Shown: in pieces, positions 36,630 to 43,242 of the stretch | Numbering within the stretch: position 1 is the first letter of the stretch | How the letters are laid out: the number at the start of each line of letters is the position of its first letter | NCBI RefSeq assembly: GCF_002020805.1 | Contig: NZ_MPRJ01000010.1 | Location: 1-47,953, forward strand | Origin: Solemya velesiana gill symbiont | Lineage (GTDB): Bacteria; Pseudomonadota; Gammaproteobacteria; Chromatiales; Chromatiaceae | Length of the DNA: 47,953 nucleotides | Reading direction: 5' to 3' | Made by a program: the position numbers and the translations under genes | The notes under the pieces: generated by a model | The model's input: the letters and a program-made list of their open reading frames with translations, nothing else | The model's database searches: none | Told to the model about the DNA's origin: nothing

Positions 36630-36658
36630 TTGAGAAGCGCGTGGGTATTTTCTACTAT
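36630..36658 (+). promoter_or_regulatory. Probable promoter of the lipoprotein gene
   Basis: TTGAGA (36630-36635) and TACTAT (36653-36658) are exactly 17 bases apart, giving a predicted start near 36665 and a leader of about 70 bases before the lipoprotein ATG. Confidence 0.6.
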
Positions 36659-36736
36659 TAAGGGATTGAGCGGCCTGTCAGGAAATGCCGGACAGCACCT
36701 CAAGCCAAGAACACACCAAGACAGGAGTAAGTAATA

Positions 36737-37012
36737 ATGACTAAGAACGCCATGATCAAGCTGTCCGCTATGGCCCTGACCCTGGGTCTGGTGACCGGTT
36801 GCGCCTCTACTGATGCGCTGAAGGCTGATATCGCTGCAGCCCAGGATGCTGCAAATGCAGCCATGTCCGCTGCCAAGGCAGCCCAGCTGTCTGCTGACGA
36901 CGCAAACAACAAGGCTACCGCTGCCATGAATGCTGCCAACGCTGCACAGGCTTCCGCCGATGAGTGTGCTGAGCGTTGCGATCGCATGATGGGCAAGGCG
37001 ATGGCCAAGTAA
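36737..37012 (+). CDS. Lpp/OprI-type outer-membrane lipoprotein
   Basis: The 91-residue precursor has a lipoprotein signal peptide with lipobox LVTGC (Cys at residue 22). The mature part is an alanine-rich coiled coil with repeating AADANNKA-like heptads, similar to OprI and Lpp. It ends in GKAMAK, and the C-terminal Lys is the residue that in Lpp is linked to peptidoglycan. Two extra Cys (DECAERC) near the C-terminus are also seen in some OprI relatives. It has its own promoter and terminator, and a GGAG site before the ATG. The neighbouring L,D-transpeptidase could do the attachment. Confidence 0.9.
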   Translation: MTKNAMIKLSAMALTLGLVTGCASTDALKADIAAAQDAANAAMSAAKAAQLSADDANNKATAAMNAANAAQASADECAERCDRMMGKAMAK

Positions 37013-37038
37013 GTCTGTTTTTTCAAAGCAGATTGAAG

Positions 37039-37068
37039 AGCCCGATGCCGGAAGGTTTCGGGCTTTTT
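37039..37068 (+). terminator. Rho-independent terminator of the lipoprotein gene
   Basis: AGCCCGA (37039-37045) pairs with TCGGGCT (37058-37064), with an inner loop and a T-run at 37064-37068. It lies 27 bases past the lipoprotein stop codon. Confidence 0.85.
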
Positions 37069-37099
37069 AGTTTGTGCTTTTGGCGCTTGTTGTTGAGCG

Positions 37100-38077
37100 T
37101 TAACGACCGGGCGAGTCTGCTTCGTCCGAGAGTGCGATGTTATCCTGTTGGGATGGGTTGGGCTCTGCCTGGATGGCGGTGATCGGAACCGGAACACCTC
37201 GCTGATTCAGGGCGGCGTTTTTCATGCCTGCCCAGTCGGGTTTCATGGGGCTGTCACCAAGGGCCTTGATGATTGCCTGCACCATTGGGGTGAAGTTGAT
37301 GCCTTTCTCTTTGAGTTGCTCGCTCAAGGGCGGGTGTGCTTCCACGTATAGCTGCCCATCTTTCCAGCCTGCCTTGTAAGGTTCGTTGATGATGCGCACC
37401 GGCGTTCCTACGGGAACCTGGCTGAAGAGCCGGTCGATGTCTTCCGGGTAGAGTCGGATGCAGCCGTGACTGACGCGCATGCCCACGCCATAAGGCTTGT
37501 GGGTGCCATGGATCAGGTAGCCTGTCAGGCTCAGGTAAAGGGCGTACTTCCCAAGGGGGTTATCCGGCCCGGGCTTAACAGCGGCCGGCAAAGGGTCTCC
37601 GTCTGTGGCATGCTCTGCCCGGATGGATTCCGGGGGATACCAGGTGGGATTGGCCTGCTTGCGAATTACCCGGCCTGTGCCGGTGGGGGTACTCCAGCCT
37701 TCCCGGCCAATGCCCAGGGGATGTGTGATGACCCGGCTTTCGCCTTTGGGGTAGTAATAGAGCCGCAGTTCGGCCAGGTTGATGACGATTCCCTCTCTGG
37801 GCTCTGGAGGCAGGATGAAGCGGGTGGGCAGTATGATCTCGGTGCCTTCGCCGGGCAGCCAGGGGTCAACCTCGGGGTTGGCATCGGTGAGGTCCAAATA
37901 GCCCAGGTCATGAAGCCGGGCGATATCGGAGAAGGTGTCCTCGTAAACGGTCTTTACGGTGCGGGTTTCACCCACCAGGTCATTACCGTTTTCGGGCAAC
38001 GGGAAGCTCAGGGCCATAACCTTGAATGCAGGCAGCCAAAGCAATAGGGTGAGTAGAGGTGTCAGCCGATGGATCAC
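37100..38077 (-). CDS. L,D-transpeptidase (ErfK/YbiS/YcfS type)
   Basis: This enzyme family links Lpp to the diaminopimelate of peptidoglycan or makes 3-3 crosslinks. The product (325 residues from GTG at 38077) has a signal peptide (IHRLTPLLTLLLWLPAFKVMA), a LysM-like region (DTFSDIARLHDLGYLDLTDA, ending LPGEGTEIILP) and a YkuD domain with HGTHKPYGVGMRVSHGCIRL, which holds the catalytic Cys and His. The frame stays open to a TTG at 38164, but that would overlap mutY and put 29 residues before the signal peptide. It is convergent with the Lpp-like gene, its probable substrate. Confidence 0.88.
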   Translation of the reverse strand: MIHRLTPLLTLLLWLPAFKVMALSFPLPENGNDLVGETRTVKTVYEDTFSDIARLHDLGYLDLTDANPEVDPWLPGEGTEIILPTRFILPPEPREGIVINLAELRLYYYPKGESRVITHPLGIGREGWSTPTGTGRVIRKQANPTWYPPESIRAEHATDGDPLPAAVKPGPDNPLGKYALYLSLTGYLIHGTHKPYGVGMRVSHGCIRLYPEDIDRLFSQVPVGTPVRIINEPYKAGWKDGQLYVEAHPPLSEQLKEKGINFTPMVQAIIKALGDSPMKPDWAGMKNAALNQRGVPVPITAIQAEPNPSQQDNIALSDEADSPGR

Positions 38078-38142
38078 AATGAGAATAGAAAATCGTTTAC
38101 AGTGCCCGCATTGTCTCACAATGGGAGGGGGCTGTCTGGATA

Positions 38143-39243
38143 ATGGGTAGGCACGGGTTCTCAAATCGTGTTTTGAGTTGGTTTGATCGGCACGGTCGCA
38201 AACACCTGCCCTGGCAGCAGAAACCTACGCCCTACCGGGTATGGGTATCCGAGATCATGCTTCAGCAGACCCAGGTAAGTACCGTCATTCCCTATTTTGA
38301 GCGGTTCATGGCACGTTTTCAGGACATCAAGGCCCTTGCTGATGCGCCTCTGGATGAGGTGCTGCACCATTGGTCCGGATTGGGCTATTACGCCCGTGCC
38401 CGTAATCTGCACCGGGCTGCCGGGGTGATCAGCGCTGATTTTGGTGGTGATTTTCCCCGGGATTATGACCAGGTGGTGGCGCTGCCGGGTATCGGGCGTT
38501 CAACAGCAGGTGCCATCCTCTCCCTCTCTCTTGGGCAGCGCTATGCCATACTGGACGGAAACGTCAAACGGGTGCTCAGTCGCTGTTTCGCGGTGGAGGG
38601 CTGGCCAGGACGTGCGGCGGTACAAAAGCGGTTATGGCATCTGGCGGAGGAACTCACGCCCAAACACCGGGTAGGTCCCTATAACCAGGCGATGATGGAT
38701 CTTGGGGCGGGTATCTGTACACGACGCAAACCACGGTGTGGGGAGTGCCCGTTGAGTGAATGCTGCATCGCGCTGGATCAGTCGAACCCCGAGGCTTATT
38801 CCCACGCCAAGCCCCGTCGGAGTCTGCCGGTAAGGCAGATACAGATGCTGCTGATTGTCGGCGACTCCGGTGAACTGCTGCTTGAACAGCGCCCGCCAAG
38901 TGGTATTTGGGGAGGTCTATGGGGGTTGCCGGAGTGTCCGGTGGAGCAGGATCCTGCGATCTGGGTCGAGTCCAGTCTCGGCATTGGGTGTCGTCAGCTC
39001 GGACTCCTGGAGGCACGCAGGCACACTTTTTCTCACTTTCACCTGGACATCTCACCGGTCATGCTGAAGCACAATAACAGCGCAAATTGTGTGATGGATG
39101 ATGACAGACGTGTCTGGTATAACACAGCCAATCCCGATGCGCGGGGGCTGGCAGCGCCGGTCTCTCGCCTGATAGATGAATTCCAAGCGTATTTAAAAGG
39201 AGTGGCTGATGAGCCGGGTAGTAAATTGTGTGAAGCTGAATAA
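38143..39243 (+). CDS. mutY: A/G-specific adenine glycosylase
   Basis: MutY removes adenine mispaired with 8-oxoguanine. The 366-residue protein has the catalytic and helix-hairpin-helix region ([39 protein letters not shown] with the catalytic Asp), the four-Cys [4Fe-4S] motif [17 protein letters not shown] and a C-terminal NUDIX-like domain that recognises 8-oxoG. The ATG at 38143 gives [14 protein letters not shown]. It overlaps yggX by 35 bases; the mutY-yggX pair is conserved. Confidence 0.97.
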   Translation: MGRHGFSNRVLSWFDRHGRKHLPWQQKPTPYRVWVSEIMLQQTQVSTVIPYFERFMARFQDIKALADAPLDEVLHHWSGLGYYARARNLHRAAGVISADFGGDFPRDYDQVVALPGIGRSTAGAILSLSLGQRYAILDGNVKRVLSRCFAVEGWPGRAAVQKRLWHLAEELTPKHRVGPYNQAMMDLGAGICTRRKPRCGECPLSECCIALDQSNPEAYSHAKPRRSLPVRQIQMLLIVGDSGELLLEQRPPSGIWGGLWGLPECPVEQDPAIWVESSLGIGCRQLGLLEARRHTFSHFHLDISPVMLKHNNSANCVMDDDRRVWYNTANPDARGLAAPVSRLIDEFQAYLKGVADEPGSKLCEAE

Positions 39244-39478
39244 GGAGGGCGAGGGTCTCGATCGTGTCCCTTATCCTGGTGAGCTGGGTCAACGCATCTA
39301 TGACAATGTGAGCAAGGAAGCCTGGCAGATGTGGATGCAGCAACAGACCATGCTGATCAACGAATACCGCCTCACCCCGGTGGACCCGAAGTCCCGGCAG
39401 TTCCTGGAAGAGCAGATGGAGAAATTTTTCTTCGGCGACGGATCTGATGCTCCTGAAGGCTTTACCCCGGAGACATGA
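39209..39478 (+). CDS. yggX: Fe(2+)-trafficking protein YggX
   Basis: An 89-residue protein linked to iron trafficking and protection of [Fe-S] clusters from oxidation. Motifs: [20 protein letters not shown] (with the conserved Cys7), [19 protein letters not shown] and [20 protein letters not shown]. It overlaps the end of mutY, with GGAG ahead of the ATG at 39209, so the two iron- and oxidation-related genes are coexpressed. Confidence 0.97.
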   Translation: MSRVVNCVKLNKEGEGLDRVPYPGELGQRIYDNVSKEAWQMWMQQQTMLINEYRLTPVDPKSRQFLEEQMEKFFFGDGSDAPEGFTPET

Positions 39479-39500
39479 ACGGCTGGTTTACCGCACAGGC

Positions 39501-39529
39501 TTGACTCCGGCCGCTGCTACAGGTTTAAT
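39501..39529 (+). promoter_or_regulatory. Probable promoter of tRNA-Phe
   Basis: TTGACT (39501-39506) and TTTAAT (39524-39529) are 17 bases apart. The bases after the -10 (ACGCCCTCCC) are GC-rich, like the discriminator of stringently controlled tRNA promoters. The tRNA starts 17 bases after the -10. Confidence 0.75.
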
Positions 39530-39545
39530 ACGCCCTCCCAACTGA

Positions 39546-39621
39546 GGCCAGGTAGCTCAGTCGGTAGAGCAGGGGACTGAAAATCCCCGTGTCGGCAGTT
39601 CGATTCTGTCCCTGGCCACCA
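39546..39621 (+). tRNA. tRNA-Phe (anticodon GAA)
   Basis: A 76-base cloverleaf: acceptor GGCCAGG/CCTGGCC, D arm GCTCAGTCGGTAGAGC, anticodon stem GGGGA/TCCCC with loop CTGAAAA (anticodon GAA), T arm GGCAG-TTCGATT-CTGTC (one G-T pair), and encoded CCA. Downstream sequence is prophage, so the 3' end may be the attachment site. Confidence 0.98.
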
Positions 39622-39630
39622 TATTTCTCA

Positions 39631-39660
39631 ACGGCTTACGATCACTCGTAGGCCGTTTTT
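39631..39660 (+). terminator. Rho-independent terminator after tRNA-Phe
   Basis: ACGGCTTACGA (39631-39641) pairs with TCGTAGGCCGT (39646-39656; one T-G pair) around a TCAC loop, followed by five T's. It lies 10 bases past the encoded CCA. Confidence 0.9.
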
Positions 39661-39769
39661 CGTTGTGGGCTGTGTCAAAATTGTGCCCTCGATGCGTGTA
39701 GCGCGACGCTTGGTTTGCGATGCGCCGACACTTAAACTGCGATTCGCGAATTGTTAGGGAGAGGGGGAA

Positions 39770-39997
39770 TTAGGGTCTTTCTCGGTTTGCCCAGGGCTCT
39801 CCGAATAGCAGCCAGGCGGGGTTGACGTCTACGGCTGCGGCGATCGCTTCGATTTGGCGGGGCATCTGTGTTCTTCCATTCTCGATTTTCTGGATTACCG
39901 ACTGGTCCGTTCCTGATAGCTGACCCAGTTGTTTTCGGGTGATGTTTTTCGCCGTTCGGCAGGCCCTGAGCCGAGTTCCGAGGGATTCCATTTCCAT
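39770..39997 (-). CDS. XRE-family helix-turn-helix regulator
   Basis: A 75-residue DNA-binding protein with a Cro/CI-type helix-turn-helix: LGTRLRACRTAKNITRKQLG, then LSGTDQSVIQKIENGRTQMP (recognition helix) and AIAAAVDVNPAWLLFG. It is the phage gene nearest to the tRNA. Whether it is a repressor or a late regulator is unknown. The start is ATG at 39997 or 39991. The 23 bases between it and the CsrA-like gene carry no clear promoter. Confidence 0.85.
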   Translation of the reverse strand: MEMESLGTRLRACRTAKNITRKQLGQLSGTDQSVIQKIENGRTQMPRQIEAIAAAVDVNPAWLLFGEPWANRERP

Positions 39998-40018
39998 TTC
40001 ATAGTCCGTATTAGTGGT

Positions 40019-40342
40019 TTAGGCGTCTTCTCGGGGTGATTTAGCGGCATTTGAGACCACTGAAATAGGGCGATCCGGGGCAAGCTGGAGGTTGTCGATG
40101 ATTTCTCCCAATACTTCACCCAAAGATTGGTGCTGTGAGGTACGGTAACCGTCAGTGAAGGTATAGCTGACGCTGTCGATGTAAATCTGGATGGAACCGT
40201 CGAGATCGGTGGTGTGGCTGACTCCTTCGGGGGCATCGAAGGTTAGGCGGACTTGACCGTCTTTAACTTCTTCAACCGTCATTTTGATGAGGTTGGCTAT
40301 GGTGATTATGGTGCCTTGATCGACACTGATGGTTTTGGCCAT
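40019..40342 (-). CDS. CsrA-like protein with C-terminal extension, lacking RNA-binding residues
   Basis: A 107-residue protein starting MAKTISVDQG. Residues 10-41 align without gaps to residues 9-40 of CsrA: the Gly at 10, I15, V23, V26-K27, Q30-V31-R32, A37-P38 and V41 all coincide (CsrA G9, I14, V22, V25-K26, Q29-V30-R31, A36-P37, V40). The CsrA RNA-binding residues L4, R6, R7 and R44 are I, V, D and T here. After the CsrA-like part about 56 more residues follow (YIDSVSYTFTDGYRTS, then LGEVLGEIIDNLQ). It could be a diverged CsrA partner or a repurposed fold. Upstream, the zinc-ribbon gene ends one base before this ATG; without the slip the two are fused in one frame (40019-40573). The similarity is by eye. 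Confidence 0.6.
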   Translation of the reverse strand: MAKTISVDQGTIITIANLIKMTVEEVKDGQVRLTFDAPEGVSHTTDLDGSIQIYIDSVSYTFTDGYRTSQHQSLGEVLGEIIDNLQLAPDRPISVVSNAAKSPREDA

Positions 40343-40343
40343 A

Positions 40344-40573
40344 TTAGCTCTCGAATTGGGCGTTGCAGTGAGGGCAGAGCTTGGCCTTTTTATCGACACC
40401 TGCCCTGCATTCGCTGCAGACGGTTTTTTTTGGGACATCCGGCTACCGATAATCAGGAGGATGATTCCGCTGATCAGGCCGAAGGGGAAGAAGAGAAAGC
40501 AGACGACTACGCCTGCAAGCTGGATGAATGAGCTTGTGCCTATAAACTCGTTTTTGGATTCCTTTTTGGGCAT
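40344..40573 (-). CDS. Small membrane zinc-ribbon protein, complete only with a -1 slip on A8
   Basis: From ATG 40573 (MPKKESKNEF) the protein has two short hydrophobic stretches (about residues 17-44) and reaches MSQKK at a run of eight A's (T8 at 40424-40431 on the plus strand). In the annotated frame it then runs into unrelated residues and fuses with the CsrA-like gene (184 residues). Read one base back, the frame encodes TVCSECRAGVDKKAKLCPHC, a four-Cys zinc ribbon, and stops at TAA (40344-40346), one base before the next ATG. The total is 76 residues. This is either programmed -1 frameshifting or slippage on the A run, or a one-base loss. Function unknown. Confidence 0.6.
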
Positions 40574-40591
40574 GATGCAGTCCTTGCATTG

Positions 40592-41393
40592 TCAAAACAG
40601 AGATAAATTCCTACTCGGTATCTGCCGATTCTGGCATTTTTCGTTCCAGATAATCAACTCCTTGGCCTCGCTTCCGCAGCCACCTCCGACGGTATATGTG
40701 ATCCCGACCTCTTTAATGTGAAGTCCGTCAAACGCCCAGCGGATGTCGGGGTGGTCGTTGATGCTGATGATCAGCGCACCCTGGACCTCCCTGGCCAGCC
40801 GGCTCATAAGCTCGTAGTGTTCGAAGCCGAATTCAACCCCATACCCCTCGGTTTGCCAGTACGGCGGGTCGAGATAATGGAGGGTATGGGGGCGGTCGTA
40901 TTTACGGATGACTTTCTCCCAGGAGAGGTGCTCGATGTAGGTGTTGGCCAAGCGAAAGTGGGCGTCGGCAAGATCCTGCTCCAGGGTGTAGATGTTGAAC
41001 CTGGGGCGGGATGTGGTGGCGGTACCGAAGCTCTGGCCCTCGACCTTACCGCCGAAGGCAGAGCTTCTGCAGGTAGAGAAAACGGGCGGCACGCTGGACG
41101 TCGGTGAGGGTTTCAACGGGAGTGGCCTGGAGCCAGTCCCAATTCTGGCGACTGGTCAACGCCCATTTGAACTGCTTATAAAGCACCTCCAAATAGTGTT
41201 TAACCACACGATAAAGATTGACCAGATCGCCGTTGATGTCGTTGAGCACCTCGACTTCCGATGGTTGCTTGTTAAAGAACAGGGCGGCTGCGCCGGCGAA
41301 TGCCTCGACGTAGCAGCTGTGCTCGGGAAACATCGGTAGCAGTTCGCCTGCCAGCCGGCGCTTCCCTCCTATCCATGGAATGATCGGGTTCAT
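40592..41393 (-). pseudogene. Phage Dam-type adenine-N6 methyltransferase, frameshifted
   Basis: Two frames together make one Dam-type enzyme. The first (from ATG 41393) gives MNPIIPWIGGKRRLAGELLP, the SAM-binding EAFAGAAALFF and NDINGDLVNLYR, and stops after FLYLQKLCLRR. The second resumes at AFGGKVEGQSFGTATT and includes the catalytic DPPY (HYLDPPYWQ) and the C-terminal IISINDHPDIR. One extra C in TGCCTTC (near 41057-41062) explains the shift; without it the join reads LQKLCFGGKV. Phage Dam enzymes methylate GATC-like sites. The start overlaps the end of the next gene upstream (ATGA). Probably inactive unless the shift is corrected. Confidence 0.8.
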
Positions 41394-41800
41394 GCGAGCC
41401 TCTCTTGTTGTTGTGATAGGCTGTCCCTGCTCTGTACAGAGTAGGGGAAGCCTTGGGGTGGGGTATAGGTCAATGTTTCACCCTTGAGGCCGTGGACAGT
41501 TCTGGGTGACTGGTCGTAGACGCGGTCGTAGATCTTCTTTTTGGCCGGATCGGCGAAGACTTCCTCGTAGGTGCCGAGCACTTCCAGGTGGTCTAGCTGG
41601 GCGGCCAGTTGGAGCAGGGTGCCGTCGATGTCGCGGACCAGGGCGAGGGTTTCAGCCCCGTTTCTGAGCGTGGGTGTCTTGGGCATCAGAAAGGCAATCT
41701 CTCCGGTCTGTTCATCATTATGAACCAGCTTAGGGGCCTTGCTCTGCAGCTCAGTAATGAGTGCCTGGGTGTCGGCGCAGTAGGTTATGTAGTCACTCAT
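41390..41800 (-). CDS. Phage protein of unknown function next to the tail gene
   Basis: A 136-residue soluble protein with no motif I recognise. It begins MSDYITYCADTQALITELQS and has a middle part LVRDIDGTLLQLAAQLDHLE and a C-terminal FADPAKKKIYDRVYDQSPRT. Its start overlaps the stop of the long tail gene (ATGA) and its end overlaps the methylase start, so it belongs to the coupled late operon. Small genes in this position often encode tail fibre assembly or C-terminal tail proteins; this is inference only. Confidence 0.65.
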   Translation of the reverse strand: MSDYITYCADTQALITELQSKAPKLVHNDEQTGEIAFLMPKTPTLRNGAETLALVRDIDGTLLQLAAQLDHLEVLGTYEEVFADPAKKKIYDRVYDQSPRTVHGLKGETLTYTPPQGFPYSVQSRDSLSQQQERLA

Positions 41801-43227
41801 CAGGAGACCTTCATCTGTTCGGGACTCAGTGCTTCGCCATAGATTCGAAAATTCTTCAGGTGTCCGAACAGCTCTCTGTTACCGATATTGGCGCAACCTA
41901 TGCTGATCTTGTTTGGTGTGCCTGTGGTGGCCACGTTGTTATTGGAGATCAGTAGTCTTCCGTCGAGGTACATTTGCTGTTGTGTGCCATCGAAGACATG
42001 GGCCAGCCGGTGTACCTCGTGTAGTGGTATGCGCTCTTCGCCGGAAATTGGGAAACCGTTTTGTTTGAACATGGTTGGCTCATCACCAGATCCGCTTGCT
42101 GCTACAGAGGCATAGAGGACTCGCCATTGCTCACCTTCCACCCAGTAAACTGCCTGAGCGACATCGTCATAACCCAATAGATTGACATCGGCCAGTATTG
42201 AGAAGTGGCCGTTTACGGTTTCAGAGATGTTGTCGGTGTGTGGAATCCATAGCTGGTCTTGGGATCGGGTAGCAGGGGCTGTGTCCGTTGGGATATAAGA
42301 TGAGGCGAAGTCTCCATCTTCCACCTGTGAACCCCATGCGTGAATCGATCCATTGATGGTCGTACTGTATGCTCCACCCAGTGTTGCGCTGGCGGCGGGG
42401 AATACGCCTAAATAGCAGCCGTTGTTGCCGGTTCCATTGTTGACTACCGTGAATTCTACCCGCCAATAGTTTGGGTTCTCATCACTAATGTTAGCTCTTA
42501 TCGTATTATGTTTAGAAAAAATCTCCCCGGTTTTTGTGTTGACTGATAAATCTCCATAAGTGATGTCCCCACCATAATATCCAAGGCGCAGAAGAGGGAA
42601 GCGGGCCTCGTTATCATCCTTCTCTATAAACAAAGATGCGGTGCGGGGTGCTGTATCATCTACGACAGCGCCGACTCTCTGTATGTATGACCAATCGGTT
42701 GAGTTCAGGTCTTCAACTTTTGATGCTGACAACGTTCCGTCAGGGGCGAGTGCATCAGATGGCGTGACATTGACGCCAGCAACTTTGGACCATCCTGGAT
42801 TGACAAAATCGCTTGAGGATGTCAGATAATTGGTGCGTGGACCCTCCATCAGCAGGCCATTTTTTTCAAACCGAGGCTCATTAACAGCAGCATATTTGAG
42901 TATGCCGTCCTGGATGTAGGTGCGGGTGGTGGATGCGTTGGTGAAGGTGGCTACACCGGTGCCCTTGCGCATGACCAGGGAGGTCTGCAGTGGCATGTCG
43001 ACCAAGGGGGCGTTGTTGTCTCTTATGGTCTCCAGGGTGAGTTGCAGGCGGCCGGCGCCCTGGCCGGAGAGGATGCGCGGGCCGATGGCCACCACTTCGG
43101 CGTTGATGTCGATGTTGGCTCTGAGGGTGTCGAGGCGGACCAGGTCGCCAACCTCGAGAACGTGGGCGGTGAGCTTGGCGGTTACGCTGACGATCTTGCG
43201 CTCTGGGTCGGTATCGCGGGTGGCCAT
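41800..43227 (-). CDS. Long phage tail protein, second part (with LamG-like C-terminus) after an in-frame TAG
   Basis: The 475-residue frame from ATG 43227 continues the frame of the upstream gene after a single TAG at 43243-43245. The first 75 residues (DPERKIVSVTAKLTAHVLEV and NIDINAEVVAIGPRI) look like the end of a tail domain. From about residue 105 a phage receptor-type module follows (GPRTNYLTSSSDFVNPGWSK, then APDGTLSASKVED), and the C-terminal 150 residues resemble a LamG/concanavalin fold (VHRLAHVFDGTQQQMYLDGR, then NNVATTGTPNKISIGCANIG). Such modules bind host surface sugars. With the upstream part the protein would have about 1,128 residues. A base-call or nonsense change (CAG to TAG) would explain the split. 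Confidence 0.75.
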   Translation of the reverse strand: MATRDTDPERKIVSVTAKLTAHVLEVGDLVRLDTLRANIDINAEVVAIGPRILSGQGAGRLQLTLETIRDNNAPLVDMPLQTSLVMRKGTGVATFTNASTTRTYIQDGILKYAAVNEPRFEKNGLLMEGPRTNYLTSSSDFVNPGWSKVAGVNVTPSDALAPDGTLSASKVEDLNSTDWSYIQRVGAVVDDTAPRTASLFIEKDDNEARFPLLRLGYYGGDITYGDLSVNTKTGEIFSKHNTIRANISDENPNYWRVEFTVVNNGTGNNGCYLGVFPAASATLGGAYSTTINGSIHAWGSQVEDGDFASSYIPTDTAPATRSQDQLWIPHTDNISETVNGHFSILADVNLLGYDDVAQAVYWVEGEQWRVLYASVAASGSGDEPTMFKQNGFPISGEERIPLHEVHRLAHVFDGTQQQMYLDGRLLISNNNVATTGTPNKISIGCANIGNRELFGHLKNFRIYGEALSPEQMKVS

Positions 43228-43242
43228 CCAGTCGATCAGCGC

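Noticed and set aside
39661-39769. Remnant integrase between tRNA-Phe and the XRE gene
   Set aside because: About 110 bases hold no frame with recombinase motifs; only the terminator and A/T-rich sequence are seen.
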